From positions 62,001 to 126,000 of the forward strand of contig NZ_QBUY01000013.1 of the NCBI RefSeq assembly GCF_003121405.1: 64,000 bases of DNA, written 5' to 3'. Shown here in pieces: positions 18,971 to 28,296 of the stretch (its first letter is position 1; each line of letters starts with the position of its first letter). The notes beneath the pieces are model-generated. The model was not told the origin of the DNA. It worked only from the letters and a program-made list of their open reading frames with translations, and did not search any database. The translations under genes were made by a program, and so were the position numbers. This DNA comes from Paraburkholderia sp. C35. GTDB taxonomy: Bacteria; Pseudomonadota; Gammaproteobacteria; Burkholderiales; Burkholderiaceae.

Positions 18971-19007
18971 AAAGAAAAGCCCCGCTATGTCGGGGCTTTT
19001 CTTTTTT
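18971..19007 (+). terminator. Intrinsic terminator of the tRNA operon
   Basis: A 14-bp stem (18971-18984 with 18991-19004) with a 6-base loop, ending in a T-rich tail. It begins 5 bases after the CCA of tRNA-Cys. Confidence 0.93.
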
Positions 19008-19061
19008 CAGCGTATGGTTTCACGCAAGAGCAACGTCAACGTCACAACCGGGCAACAACGT

Positions 19062-19547
19062 ATGCAAACCAAAGAGACGCTTACCATCGACTGGCGCTGG
19101 AAGACATTCGGCGATCTGACCAACGTCGAGGTCTACGACATGCTCGCGGCGCGAGCGACCGTTTTTGTGATCGAGCAGAACTGTCTGTATGGCGATATCG
19201 ACGGTCTCGATCTCGATGCATGGCATCTGTTCGCGTACGGTGCGGCGTCATCGCCGGATGCACGCGCGAAACTGGCGGGCTATCTGCGCGTGCTGTTGCC
19301 CGATGCGGACGACACCGATATCCGCATCGGCCGCGTGCTGACCACCGCCGATTTCCGCGGCCTGGGTCTGGGCCGCGCGATGCTCGACACCACGCTCGGC
19401 CATATTCGTGCGCAGTGGCCCGGCACGCCGATCCGTCTGCATGCGCAGGCGCATCTGCAGGCCTTCTATGGCGCGTTCGGCTTCGAGCCGGTATCGGATG
19501 TGCATGTGGAAGACGGCATCCCTCACGTCTGGATGCGTTCCGCCTGA
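19062..19547 (+). CDS. GNAT-family acetyltransferase, ElaA-like
   Basis: A 161-residue single-domain GNAT protein. It resembles ElaA: YDMLAARATVFVIEQNC at the N-terminus, the core LAGYLRVLLP, the acetyl-CoA loop RGLGLGRAML (R/Q-x-x-G-x-G/A) and LHAQAHLQAFYGAFGFEP at the C-terminus. The open frame runs back through the tRNA-Cys gene; the ATG at 19062 is chosen because it gives the family N-terminus and lies after the terminator. The acceptor substrate of ElaA proteins is not firmly known. Confidence 0.88.
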   Translation: MQTKETLTIDWRWKTFGDLTNVEVYDMLAARATVFVIEQNCLYGDIDGLDLDAWHLFAYGAASSPDARAKLAGYLRVLLPDADDTDIRIGRVLTTADFRGLGLGRAMLDTTLGHIRAQWPGTPIRLHAQAHLQAFYGAFGFEPVSDVHVEDGIPHVWMRSA

Positions 19548-19571
19548 GCATCGCCGCGATTCAACGGCGGC

Positions 19572-19592
19572 TCAGCGGTCAGCGGTCAGCGG
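19572..19592. repeat. Three tandem copies of TCAGCGG
   Basis: Three exact 7-bp units lie between the 3' ends of the convergent acetyltransferase and ctaG genes. It is probably a slippage product without a known role. Confidence 0.7.
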
Positions 19593-19599
19593 TGGACGA

Positions 19600-20478
19600 T
19601 CAACGGTCGGCGTGTGCGGCGACGCGGGCAACAGCTGGCGCTGCCCCACGCGCATGCCGCTCGTCGCGCAAACGCGCTCGCGCGGACAGACGCATCCAGT
19701 GACGCAGCGCTAGGATCGCGCCGATAACGCTCATCATCGAGCCAGGAATCCATAGCAACAGACCGCCGATCTGCTGATCGCGCATCGGGCTAAGCCAGGT
19801 GAACGCGCGCCCGCAGATCGAGTAGACGGGATACAGCTCGCGCGGTGAGAAGAAGATGAACGCGCCCAGCACGATCTGCGGCGGAATTGCCGCAATCACC
19901 ACCAGAACGCGCTTGCCGGGCGACAGCCGCGCGGGCGGAGCGGGCCGCGAATCGAGCACGAGCCACCAGAACATCAGCCCGTCGATCACCATGCTCCAGT
20001 TCATCACGCGATACAGCCGCCAGTCGAGCATCGCGATGAAATGAATCGGCGAGAGCAGCCAGAAATAGATCAGTCCAACGAACAGAATCACGGCGACGAC
20101 GGGATGAAACAGCACGTCGAGCGTCGCGCGGACCCAGCGCGTCTGTAGCGCGGGCCGCATGAAACGCTGCCGCCACGCGAACGGAATGCCCGCGCGCAGC
20201 GCCGCGCCCGGATACGACAGCGCAATGAAGAACGGCCCGAGATGATGCAGCACCAGATGCTGCGCGCGATGCATGAAGAACTCATGCTCGAAGAAATAAT
20301 CGAGCCGCGTATGCAGCGCGACGTAGAGCGCGCCGAGGCCGAACCAGAACGAGATCTGCCGCGCCAGCGACACCTTCGCCTTGCGCACGCCGCGCGCGAA
20401 CAGTAACGCGGCGAGGAGTATCGCGATCACGACCGTCGGCGACGGCTCCCAGGGTTCGAGCCAGTAGAGCAGGTTCAT
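19600..20478 (-). CDS. ctaG: CtaG-family (caa3-type) cytochrome c oxidase assembly factor
   Basis: A 292-residue polytopic membrane protein with about seven hydrophobic helices of the caa3_CtaG family. Conserved features include the His-rich segment HEFFMHRAQHLVLHHLGPFF and the SPIHF and RDQQIGGLLLWIPG motifs. Family members are needed to assemble the copper centres of some cytochrome c oxidases. It is the last gene of a minus-strand cluster with sco and pcuAC, which supports a role in copper insertion. The ATG at 20478 is chosen; a GTG three codons earlier is possible. The C-terminal tail is Ala/Arg-rich. Confidence 0.85.
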   Translation of the reverse strand: MNLLYWLEPWEPSPTVVIAILLAALLFARGVRKAKVSLARQISFWFGLGALYVALHTRLDYFFEHEFFMHRAQHLVLHHLGPFFIALSYPGAALRAGIPFAWRQRFMRPALQTRWVRATLDVLFHPVVAVILFVGLIYFWLLSPIHFIAMLDWRLYRVMNWSMVIDGLMFWWLVLDSRPAPPARLSPGKRVLVVIAAIPPQIVLGAFIFFSPRELYPVYSICGRAFTWLSPMRDQQIGGLLLWIPGSMMSVIGAILALRHWMRLSARARLRDERHARGAAPAVARVAAHADR

Positions 20479-20554
20479 CGCGAGCACCGAGGCAGATTCA
20501 TCGCAGACACGGGAAAAGTTTCATCGTGGTCAGCAACGCTGGTCCACGCACCAC

Positions 20555-21034
20555 TTACTTCGTCTGCGACGGCGGCTTCACCGCAAATGGTGCATCGACC
20601 GTTTCACCGTCCGAGAACTGCAGCTTCAGATGCACCGTGTCGCCTGGCGCGATCTTGCGCTTCGCTTCTTCGAGCATCACGTGATACCCGCCCGGTGCAA
20701 TCGACGCCTGACCGTGCGCCGGCACCGTCAGCTTGTCGACCATCACCATCTTCTGCGTCGAGCCGTTCGATACCGTCTGATGCAGCATCGCCATGCCGTA
20801 ATCGGCACTCGAGATGTCGACGAGATCGACGGGCTTGTCGCTCGAATTGGTCAGCGTGACGTAGGCTGCGGCGGGCAGATTGTTCGGCAGCCAGCGCACC
20901 CATGCGTTCTGCACGCCGATCGCCTGCTTGCTGTCGGCGGCGTGTGCCGCGATGCTGCCCGTGGCGGCGAGTGCGACTACCGCCGCGCAGACCAGCGTGT
21001 GAAGCCTCGAAAACGTTTTGATTTGTTGTGTCAT
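20555..21034 (-). CDS. Periplasmic copper chaperone PCu(A)C
   Basis: A 159-residue secreted protein with a signal peptide (cleavage after AAHA) and the PCu(A)C cupredoxin-like fold. The copper-binding pattern H-x10-M-x21-H-x-M is exact: His in MLHQT, Met in QKMVMV, and His/Met in GGYHVML. Such proteins deliver Cu(I) to the CuA site of oxidase subunit II or to Sco. It lies 17 bp after sco on the same strand, so the two are probably co-translated and act in one relay. Confidence 0.94.
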   Translation of the reverse strand: MTQQIKTFSRLHTLVCAAVVALAATGSIAAHAADSKQAIGVQNAWVRWLPNNLPAAAYVTLTNSSDKPVDLVDISSADYGMAMLHQTVSNGSTQKMVMVDKLTVPAHGQASIAPGGYHVMLEEAKRKIAPGDTVHLKLQFSDGETVDAPFAVKPPSQTK

Positions 21035-21051
21035 GGCGAACCTGTGAGAAA

Positions 21052-21705
21052 TCAGGAGTGGTCTTCAATGATACGGCGCACGTCCGTGGCGATGACGTCG
21101 GGCGAGTCGTGGTCCGTGGCGAGCAGGCGCGCGCGATTCTTTGCGTCGAAGATGTAGACGGCCGAGCTATGCGTCACTTCATAGTTGCCGTTCGGGTCGC
21201 GCTTTTCCATCTGATACGCGACGCGATAGTGCCTCGCCATGTCCTCGATCTGCGCATCCGTGCCCGTGAGGCCTTGAGCATGCTGTGCGTCGAATGCGTC
21301 GACATAGTCGTGCAATGCCTTCGGCGTGTCGCGCGCGGGATCGACGGTGACGAACAGAATGCGCACCTTTTGCGCGTCGGGCCCGAGCTTGCCGATCACC
21401 TGCATCAGACGTCCCATCGTTTCCGGGCAGACGTCCGGGCAATGCGTGTAGCCGAAATAGACCAGCGATACGCGTCCTTTGAACGAGTCCGCTGCGACGC
21501 GTTGGCCGTTATCGGCTGTCAGCGTGAAATCGAGATCGGGTAGATGGCCGCTGACGTCCGTCAGTTGCCACGGCTCGCCGCGATGTGTGCAGCCCGCGCC
21601 GGCAAGCGCCGCGCACAGCATCACGCCCAGCGCTGAAAGGCGCCGTCGCGTGGCAACGGGCAGGGCGATGGGATGAAGTTCGGACACCAGTGCTTTCGGG
21701 AACAA
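21052..21705 (-). CDS. SCO1/SenC family copper chaperone lipoprotein
   Basis: A thioredoxin-fold protein of about 210 residues with the metal/thiol motif FGYTHCPDVCPET and the distal His in VTHSSAVYIFD, all three copper ligands of Sco proteins. The N-terminus has a hydrophobic segment ending LAGAGC, a lipobox, so it should be an anchored periplasmic lipoprotein. It inserts copper into cytochrome oxidase or keeps its thiols reduced. The start is uncertain: the frame begins with TTG at 21705 and a GTG at 21687 would also keep the signal sequence. It is the first gene of the sco-pcuAC-ctaG cluster. Confidence 0.93.
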   Translation of the reverse strand: MFPKALVSELHPIALPVATRRRLSALGVMLCAALAGAGCTHRGEPWQLTDVSGHLPDLDFTLTADNGQRVAADSFKGRVSLVYFGYTHCPDVCPETMGRLMQVIGKLGPDAQKVRILFVTVDPARDTPKALHDYVDAFDAQHAQGLTGTDAQIEDMARHYRVAYQMEKRDPNGNYEVTHSSAVYIFDAKNRARLLATDHDSPDVIATDVRRIIEDHS

Positions 21706-22096
21706 AGGCAGTTTCGACGACTCGATTCAATAAGGGGCGCTAATGGGAGCGCCACATGAGACACAGATCGCGCCTCACGACTGGCAAGACTCGATGGCGT
21801 CCGATGGTATGCAACATTCGCGCTCACCATCCCGGCGCGCCGTTGCGACTCTATCGCAATTTATGGCGTGTCGTTGTACCGTGGACTTATGACGGGAAAA
21901 GCGAGTCAATTTGCCGCATCGCGTTGAAAGGCGGCTGAAGCCGGATCGAGCGGAATTGTCATTTCGTTTTGATGGACGGCGGCGTGAAACGCCCGTCAGC
22001 GCTGGGTGAAAACTTACTTTCTCGAAAAAACGACCGATGCGCGGTAAGATGCGCACACTTTTCCGGCTGCAAGCGGCTGAGAGGCAACGTACACCG

Positions 22097-22846
22097 ATGC
22101 AAGCACTTCCGGCTTTTCTGTCTCCCGCAGAGACCGCATTTTTCTTCGATTTCGACGGCACACTCGTCGATCTGGCACCCACGCCCGACGGCGTGCTGGT
22201 TCAACCCGAGGCGATCGCCTTGCTCGCCGAATTGCGGCGTCTGACCAACGGCGCCGTGGCGATCGTGTCGGGACGCGGCATCGACAGCATCGACCAGTTT
22301 CTCGGCATGCCCGATATGCCCATCGCCGGCCTGCACGGCGCCGAGCGGCGCGACGCGAACGGCGATACGCAGCGTATCGGCTTCAACGACGAGCGTCTGT
22401 TGCGCATGGAGCAGGTGCTCGCCGAAGTGGTCAATGCGAATCCCGGCATGCTGCTCGAAATCAAGGGCGCGGCGCTTGCGCTGCACTATCGCAATGCACC
22501 CGACCGCGAACCCGTGGCGCGCGAGGCGACCACGCGCCTTGTCGCGGACTATCCTGACGCCTACGTGCTGCAACCCGGCAAGATGGTCTATGAAATCAAG
22601 CCGAAGGACGTTGATAAAGGTCGCGCGCTGCGAGCTTTTCTGAACGAACCGCCATTCACGGGCCGCACGCCCGTATTCGCCGGCGACGATCTGACCGACG
22701 AAAAAGGCTTCGTCGTCGTCAACGAAAAGGGCGGGCTGTCGATCAAGGTCGGTGGCGGCGACACGATCGCGCGTTCGCGCATCGGCTCGGTCAGTGCGCT
22801 GCTCGCGTGGCTGTCGGAAATCGTCGCGGCGGCGCGCAACGCATGA
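22097..22846 (+). CDS. otsB: Trehalose-6-phosphate phosphatase
   Basis: A 249-residue HAD-superfamily phosphatase that dephosphorylates trehalose 6-phosphate to trehalose. Motif I is DFDGT near residue 20, motif II lies in VSGRG, and the acidic motif GDDLTDE is near the C-terminus; HGAERRD and LHYR, typical of OtsB, are intact. The ATG at 22097 begins the family N-terminus. otsA starts 52 bp later, so the two genes make the complete OtsAB route for compatible-solute synthesis. Confidence 0.96.
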   Translation: MQALPAFLSPAETAFFFDFDGTLVDLAPTPDGVLVQPEAIALLAELRRLTNGAVAIVSGRGIDSIDQFLGMPDMPIAGLHGAERRDANGDTQRIGFNDERLLRMEQVLAEVVNANPGMLLEIKGAALALHYRNAPDREPVAREATTRLVADYPDAYVLQPGKMVYEIKPKDVDKGRALRAFLNEPPFTGRTPVFAGDDLTDEKGFVVVNEKGGLSIKVGGGDTIARSRIGSVSALLAWLSEIVAAARNA

Positions 22847-22898
22847 GGGCGTCTCTCACTCCGTGTCCGGCTCCCGTTCAGCAAGGAAACCTCGCGCC

Positions 22899-24323
22899 AT
22901 GAGCCGATTGATCATCGTATCGAACCGCGTCGCGCCGATTTCGGAAGGCGGGCCTGCCGCGGGCGGTCTGGCCGTCGGCGTGTATGACGCACTGAAGGAA
23001 ACGGGCGGCATGTGGTTCGGCTGGAGCGGCGAGGTGCTCGGTTCCGGCCAGCCGCAGATCAAGCTCGAAGAGCACGGCCCGGTGACCTTCGCGACCATCG
23101 GCCTCGTGCGCCGCGATTACGACCAGTATTACCGTGGTTTCTCGAACGCGACGTTGTGGCCGGCGTTCCACTATCGGCCCGATCTGCTGCAGTTCGACCG
23201 GCATGATTTCGAAGGCTATTGCCGCGTCAACACCTGGCTCGCGCAACAACTCGTGCCGCTGCTGCGCGAAGACGACGTCATCTGGGTTCACGACTACCAT
23301 CTGATCCCGTTCGCGCAGGCGCTGCGCGCAGCGGGTGTGAAGAACCGCATCGGCTTCTTTTTGCACATTCCTTTTCCGGCCTCGCAGGTGTTGCTGGCGG
23401 TGCCGCCGCATCGCGCGCTGGTCGAGGCGCTCTGTTCGTTCGATCTGCTCGGCTTTCAGACCAGGCCCGATCTGCGTGCGTTCTGCGATTACATCGTCAA
23501 CGAGGCGGACGGCACCGTCGAGTCCTCGCCGCACGGGCCGACCATCGTGCGCGCGTTCGGCCTCACGTTGCGCGCGGCGGCCTACCCGATCGGCGTGTAT
23601 CCCGACGAGATCGCCGAACTGGCCAAAGCAGGCGAGAGCGACAAGCCGGTGCGCACGATCGAAGCGACGCTGCATGCGCGCAAGCTGATCATGGCCGTCG
23701 ACCGGCTCGATTATTCGAAGGGACTGGTCGAGCGCTTTCGCGCGTTCGAGCGGCTGCTCGAACATTCGCCCGCCTATCGCGACAAGGTGTCGTTCCTGCA
23801 GATTGCGCCGCCCACACGTTCCGATCTGCACGCATATCAGGAAATCCGTCTGCAACTGGAAGGCGAATCGGGCCGCATCAATGGCCGATTCGCGGAACTC
23901 GACTGGACGCCGATCCGCTATATCCATCGGCAGTACGAGCGGCCCGTGCTCGCGGCGCTGTTTCGCACCGCGCATGTCGGCTACGTGACGCCGTTGCGCG
24001 ACGGCATGAATCTCGTCGCGAAAGAGTATGTGTCGGCGCAAGACCCGGAAGATCCCGGCGTGCTGGTGCTGTCGCGTTTCGCGGGCGCCGCGCAGGAACT
24101 GACGGGCGCGCTGATCGTCAATCCCGTCGATATCGACGGGATGGCCGATGCACTCGGCACTGCGCTGTCGATGCCGCTCGCCGAGCGCAAGGCGCGTTAC
24201 GACGACATGATGGCGCAGCTGCGCGAGAACAACGTGTCCGTGTGGCGCGACAACTTCATGCGCGACCTGCAGCAGAAGCAGGGCGCGCAGGCGCAAGTCG
24301 AGAACGAAGCTACCGAGGGATGA
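22899..24323 (+). CDS. otsA: Alpha,alpha-trehalose-phosphate synthase (UDP-forming)
   Basis: A 474-residue GT20 glycosyltransferase that joins UDP-glucose and glucose 6-phosphate into trehalose 6-phosphate. Substrate-binding blocks match E. coli Ots[45 protein letters not shown] and [10 protein letters not shown]. An AAGGAA ribosome-binding site precedes the ATG at 22899; the open frame further upstream overlaps otsB in another frame and is not coding. It is followed by a strong terminator shared with the convergent ABC gene. Confidence 0.97.
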   Translation: MSRLIIVSNRVAPISEGGPAAGGLAVGVYDALKETGGMWFGWSGEVLGSGQPQIKLEEHGPVTFATIGLVRRDYDQYYRGFSNATLWPAFHYRPDLLQFDRHDFEGYCRVNTWLAQQLVPLLREDDVIWVHDYHLIPFAQALRAAGVKNRIGFFLHIPFPASQVLLAVPPHRALVEALCSFDLLGFQTRPDLRAFCDYIVNEADGTVESSPHGPTIVRAFGLTLRAAAYPIGVYPDEIAELAKAGESDKPVRTIEATLHARKLIMAVDRLDYSKGLVERFRAFERLLEHSPAYRDKVSFLQIAPPTRSDLHAYQEIRLQLEGESGRINGRFAELDWTPIRYIHRQYERPVLAALFRTAHVGYVTPLRDGMNLVAKEYVSAQDPEDPGVLVLSRFAGAAQELTGALIVNPVDIDGMADALGTALSMPLAERKARYDDMMAQLRENNVSVWRDNFMRDLQQKQGAQAQVENEATEG

Positions 24324-24338
24324 CTTCCCTCACGCATA

Positions 24339-24368
24339 AAAAAAGCCGCTCCAGAGCGGCTTTTTTTA
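24339..24368. terminator. Bidirectional intrinsic terminator
   Basis: The stem GCCGCT/AGCGGC is extended on both sides by seven A and seven T residues. It can end otsA (plus) and the ABC exporter (minus). Confidence 0.92.
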
Positions 24369-24398
24369 TTGTTCGAACAGTTCAGTTCGAAGCGCGCA

Positions 24399-26372
24399 TC
24401 ACGCGACGTGCTGCTCATCGAGCTTCTTGCCGCCGCCGACATGCAGCGTCGAGTGCTTGCCGAACTGCTTCGACAGCAGATCGCGATAGAGGCCAGGACG
24501 ATTGCGCAGTTCTTCGGGACTGCCGTCGTCGATGACCTTGCCTGCGCTCATCACGATGATGCGGTCGAAGTTGTGCAGCGTCGACAGCCGGTGCGCAATC
24601 GCGATCACCGTACGGCCCACCATCAGCCGGTCGAGTGCCTTCTGGATCGCTTCTTCCGACGCGCTGTCGAGCGCGGAAGTCGCTTCGTCGAGCAGCAGGA
24701 TCGGCGCATTCTTGAGGATTGCGCGCGCGATCGCGATGCGCTGCCGCTGACCGCCCGACAACTTCACGCCACGGTCGCCGACGATCGTATCGAAACCTTC
24801 CGGCATCGCTTCGATAAAGTCCGTGCAGCGCGCTTCGCGTGCGGCGGCGAGCACTTCGTCGCGGGTTGCCTCAGGCCGGCCGTACGCGATGTTGTCGTAG
24901 ACCGAGCGATGGAACAGCGAGATATCTTGCGGCACCAGCGCGATCGAATGGCGCAGGCTGTCCTGCGAGATCGCCGAGATCTCCTGGCCGTCGATCAGGA
25001 TCTGTCCGCCCTGTGTCTCGTAGAAACGCTGCAGCAGCGCCAGCACGGGCGACTTGCCCGCGCCCGACTTGCCGATCAGGCCGACACGCTGGCCAGCGGG
25101 AATGTCGAGATCGAAGTGATCGAGGATCGGGCGACGCTTCGGATACGCAAAGGTCACCTTGTCGAACGTTACGCGGCCGCCTTGCGGTACGAGTTCGGAG
25201 GCATCGTTGTGGTCGGGCATGCCGTGCGGCTCGAGCAGCGTCTTCACGGCTTCCGCCAGACGGGCGATGTGCTGCGTCACATCGACCAGCGCGACGGCGA
25301 GGTCGCGCGTGCCGTGCAGGATGGTGAAGCCGAGCGAACTGACCAGCACGATGTCGCCCGAGGTCGCCTTGCCCTGATCCCACAGCCACAGCGCCCAGCC
25401 GAGCAGCCCGGCCGACAGCAGCGCTGTGATGACCGCGTGCAGCAGACGCAGCTTTTCCAGATACAGCAGGCTTTGCTGGCGCGCGACCATTTCCGACTTC
25501 ACGGTCGCGCCGAAGCGCTTCTGTTCGCGGAAGGTCATGCCGAATGCACGTACCAGCGCCATATTGCCGATCACATCGACGAGTTCGCCGTCGACAGCTG
25601 CCGCCTTCGACGCAAAATTGTGATGCCGGGCCGAGCCGCGGCCCGCGAGCTTGAACAGCACGACGGAGAGAATGGCCGAGCAGGTCAGCAGGCCGAGCGC
25701 CATCAGCGGGTTGACGGTCACGATCATCACGATCGCGCCCACCACGGCGATACACGGCGGCAGCACGTTCCACGCGGTGGTGTTTTCGGCCGTGTAGACG
25801 GCGTTGGACGTCGCGGTGATCCGGCTGGCCAGCGTGCCCGGCTGCTTTTCGGCGTAATAGGTGGGCGAATGGCCCGTCAGATACTGGAAGAGGTCTTTGC
25901 GCAGGTCCCCCGTGACGGCCACGAAGGTGTGCGCGGCGACCCAGCCGCCGACGCGCCACAACAGATTGTCGGCGGCGATCAGACCGACGAGGATCGCGAA
26001 CGCGCCCCACAACGGCCCCGGATGATGACGGCCTTCGCCGAGCACGTCGATCAGATGCTTGATCGCGTACTGCGAGGCGAGTGCACAGCCCACGGCCGCA
26101 AACACGCTGCCCAGCACGATCAGATGAGCGACCGGATGGCGGCGAATAAAGCGGAAGAGGAACGCGAGCGGCCGGTTTGCATAGCTCGCGAGCTTTGCGT
26201 TATGGGCGTTTCGCTGGGCGATGGTCAGATGTTCCAATTGTTCGTTCGTTTGGTCGGTCGGTTTGTGACGGTCTGAAATCGGGGTTAAGCCGTGCAACGG
26301 TTGTGCCTGGAAATACGGCGCGTTACACCAGCGTAGGCCCCGCATTGTAAACATGCAAAAGCCATTTCGCAT
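24399..26372 (-). CDS. ABC exporter half-transporter (MsbA-like) with altered Walker A
   Basis: A protein of up to 657 residues with an N-terminal six-helix ABC transmembrane domain (about residues 75-370) fused to an ATPase domain (about 410-640). The Q-loop (VPQDISLFH), signature LSGGQRQR, Walker B LLLDEATSALD and H-loop AHRLST are intact. Walker A reads GKSGAGKSP: the residue after the catalytic Lys-Ser is Pro (codon at 25047-25049) where Thr is nearly universal. The start is uncertain; the first 65 residues are not family-like, and a downstream start is likely. Substrates of related exporters are lipids, lipid A precursors or drugs; none can be named here. Confidence 0.88.
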   Translation of the reverse strand: MRNGFCMFTMRGLRWCNAPYFQAQPLHGLTPISDRHKPTDQTNEQLEHLTIAQRNAHNAKLASYANRPLAFLFRFIRRHPVAHLIVLGSVFAAVGCALASQYAIKHLIDVLGEGRHHPGPLWGAFAILVGLIAADNLLWRVGGWVAAHTFVAVTGDLRKDLFQYLTGHSPTYYAEKQPGTLASRITATSNAVYTAENTTAWNVLPPCIAVVGAIVMIVTVNPLMALGLLTCSAILSVVLFKLAGRGSARHHNFASKAAAVDGELVDVIGNMALVRAFGMTFREQKRFGATVKSEMVARQQSLLYLEKLRLLHAVITALLSAGLLGWALWLWDQGKATSGDIVLVSSLGFTILHGTRDLAVALVDVTQHIARLAEAVKTLLEPHGMPDHNDASELVPQGGRVTFDKVTFAYPKRRPILDHFDLDIPAGQRVGLIGKSGAGKSPVLALLQRFYETQGGQILIDGQEISAISQDSLRHSIALVPQDISLFHRSVYDNIAYGRPEATRDEVLAAAREARCTDFIEAMPEGFDTIVGDRGVKLSGGQRQRIAIARAILKNAPILLLDEATSALDSASEEAIQKALDRLMVGRTVIAIAHRLSTLHNFDRIIVMSAGKVIDDGSPEELRNRPGLYRDLLSKQFGKHSTLHVGGGKKLDEQHVA

Positions 26373-26977
26373 GGCGATACGGCCAAAGGGGGCGCGATTA
26401 TTTTCGCGACAACTTGCCGGTAAGGTTTCCCAGGCTTGACCCGCCTGCGGCCAAGTGGTTCACGTGAGTGACCTTCAATTTCAAGATATAATTACAGATT
26501 GCATACGAGCCGGCGAGTCGGCGCTCTTTAACGAGACCACTTTCGCGTACGCGTCATCGCAGATGACGACGAACGGCTTCCGGCGCCAGCGCCGATGCAG
26601 GGCATCCAATGTAAAACGCCTTGAGAAAACAAGGGTTTGCAGAGTGTTTCGCGTTTGTAACAACGTAAAGACTTTGAAATGTTGGAGCCGGTCCGCCAGG
26701 CAGGCATTGATAATGCATGCTCGGTCGCGTCAGGAAATAACTGACAGTTTGTCAACGTCCGGACACGAGCCGCGTTTAAGGCTTGAGCACAGACTTTGAC
26801 ATTGACCAAGCTGGCGTCTTACCAAGCGATCCATCGCAGGAATTTCTCGAAAGAATCAGGCTCGTGTCTGGTGCAGCGTAGGGCTGCATATCGAACCGGG
26901 CGCCCTGGCGAGCAAGCGAAGTCGCTTTTTCCAAACTGCAGTCTTTTTGCCTGATTTTTTACGAGGAGTTCTTCATT
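26373..26977 (+). other. Long, relatively A/T-rich intergenic region upstream of the GT4 gene
   Basis: About 600 bases with no convincing protein gene; the small open frames have no recognisable family or ribosome-binding site. It contains a perfect TATAAT at 26487-26492 without a good -35, and a TTGACA at 26796-26801 followed 17 bp later by the weak TTACCA (26819-26824), the better placed candidate for the glycosyltransferase promoter. It must also hold the divergent promoter of the ABC exporter. The composition is clearly less GC-rich than the flanking genes. Confidence 0.5.
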
Positions 26978-28042
26978 ATGCGAATCGCTCAAATCGCTCC
27001 CTTGCACGAGGCGGTTCCTCCCAAGCTCTACGGCGGCACGGAACGTGTCGTGTCGAACCTGACGGAGGCGCTGGTCGAGCTGGGACACGACGTGACGCTT
27101 TTTGCGAGCGGCGATTCGCAAACCTCGGCAAAGCTGGAAGCATTCTGGCCGCAGGCACTGCGCCTCGACCCGACGATCCGCGACGTGATGGCGCCGCACA
27201 TGCTGCTGCTGGAAGAAGTGCGCCGCCGCGCGGACGAATTCGACGTGCTGCATTTCCACATCGATTACTACCCGTTCTCGCTGTTCGCACGCCAGGAAGT
27301 GCCGTTCCTGACGACCATGCACGGCCGTCTCGACCTGCCCGAACTGCAGCCGATCTTCAACACCTTCAACGACGTGCCCGTCGTGTCGATCTCGGACAAC
27401 CAGCGCCAGCCGCTGCCGCAGGCGCACTGGCTGTCGACGGTGTACCACGGCCTGCCGGAAAACGTGCTTACGCCGATCCCCGACGTAGAGCCGGGCTACC
27501 TCGCATTCCTCGGCCGTGTTTCGCCGGAGAAGGGTCTTGACCGCGCGATCCGCATCGCTGGCCAGGCAGGCATGAAGCTGAAGGTCGCTGCCAAGATCGA
27601 CAAGGCCGACCGCGCCTACTACGAAGAAGTCATCAAGCCGCTGATGGCGCTGCCGCACGTCGAGTACATCGGCGAAATCGGCGAAGCCGACAAGCGTGAG
27701 TTCCTCGGCAACGCGCACGCACTCGTGTTCCCGATCGACTGGCCGGAGCCTTTCGGTCTGGTGATGATCGAGGCGATGGCTTGCGGCACGCCCGTGATCG
27801 CGTTCAACCGCGGCTCGGTGCCGGAAGTGATCGAAAACGGCGTGTCGGGCTTCGTCGTCGAAGACGAAATCAGCGCGGTCGCCGCGCTCAAGCGTCTCGA
27901 CCAGCTGCCGCGTGCGAAGGTTCGCAAGGCATTCGAAGACCGCTTCACGTCGAAGGTGATGGCGCAGAACTACCTGAAGACCTACGAAGAACTGCTGCAC
28001 GCCAAGCGCCGCACGGTGCTGCGCGAAGTCAACGCAGGCTGA
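26978..28042 (+). CDS. Glycosyltransferase family 4 protein
   Basis: A 354-residue GT-B retaining glycosyltransferase. The N-terminal donor loop is visible as PPKLYGGTERVV, the interdomain start as YLAFLGRVSPEKGLDRAI, and the C-terminal nucleotide-sugar site as EPFGLVMIEAMACGTPVIAF with the conserved E-x7-E pair. A strong GAGGAG ribosome-binding site lies 8 bp before the ATG. It has no membrane segment or signal peptide, so it is cytosolic or peripheral. Related proteins take part in exopolysaccharide or glucan synthesis; the neighbouring trehalose genes suggest but do not prove a role in sugar storage or stress glycosides. Confidence 0.9.
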   Translation: MRIAQIAPLHEAVPPKLYGGTERVVSNLTEALVELGHDVTLFASGDSQTSAKLEAFWPQALRLDPTIRDVMAPHMLLLEEVRRRADEFDVLHFHIDYYPFSLFARQEVPFLTTMHGRLDLPELQPIFNTFNDVPVVSISDNQRQPLPQAHWLSTVYHGLPENVLTPIPDVEPGYLAFLGRVSPEKGLDRAIRIAGQAGMKLKVAAKIDKADRAYYEEVIKPLMALPHVEYIGEIGEADKREFLGNAHALVFPIDWPEPFGLVMIEAMACGTPVIAFNRGSVPEVIENGVSGFVVEDEISAVAALKRLDQLPRAKVRKAFEDRFTSKVMAQNYLKTYEELLHAKRRTVLREVNAG

Positions 28043-28109
28043 TCTGGTCGCCAGCATCGCCAGCCGCGCAGGACGGTAAAACGTCCTCGTGCGGCACTGA
28101 CGGTGAGCT

Positions 28110-28148
28110 AACAACGCCCCGCATGTGTCGAACATGCGGGGCGTTGTT
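28110..28148 (+). terminator. Perfect 16-bp hairpin after the GT4 gene
   Basis: Arms 28110-28125 and 28133-28148 are perfect reverse complements with a 7-base loop. No long T-run follows (GTTGTTGCATTTG), so termination may be Rho-assisted, or the hairpin may protect the 3' end. Confidence 0.7.
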
Positions 28149-28296
28149 GCATTTGCGCCGCACACGGGCGCCCAACGCGCGTCGAATGTGTCGAAAGTGT
28201 GCGTTCGCCGCCCGGCAACCGTGAGACGAATCGGTAATATCCCTATAATGGCCGTGCCGCAAATCCGGTGCAGCCGGTCAAGACGAGGAGAGTGCT

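Noticed and set aside
26455..26799. Open frame of 114 codons in the region upstream of the GT4 gene.
   Set aside because: No ribosome-binding site, no family resemblance and Arg/Ser-rich random-looking composition; I regard the region as non-coding.
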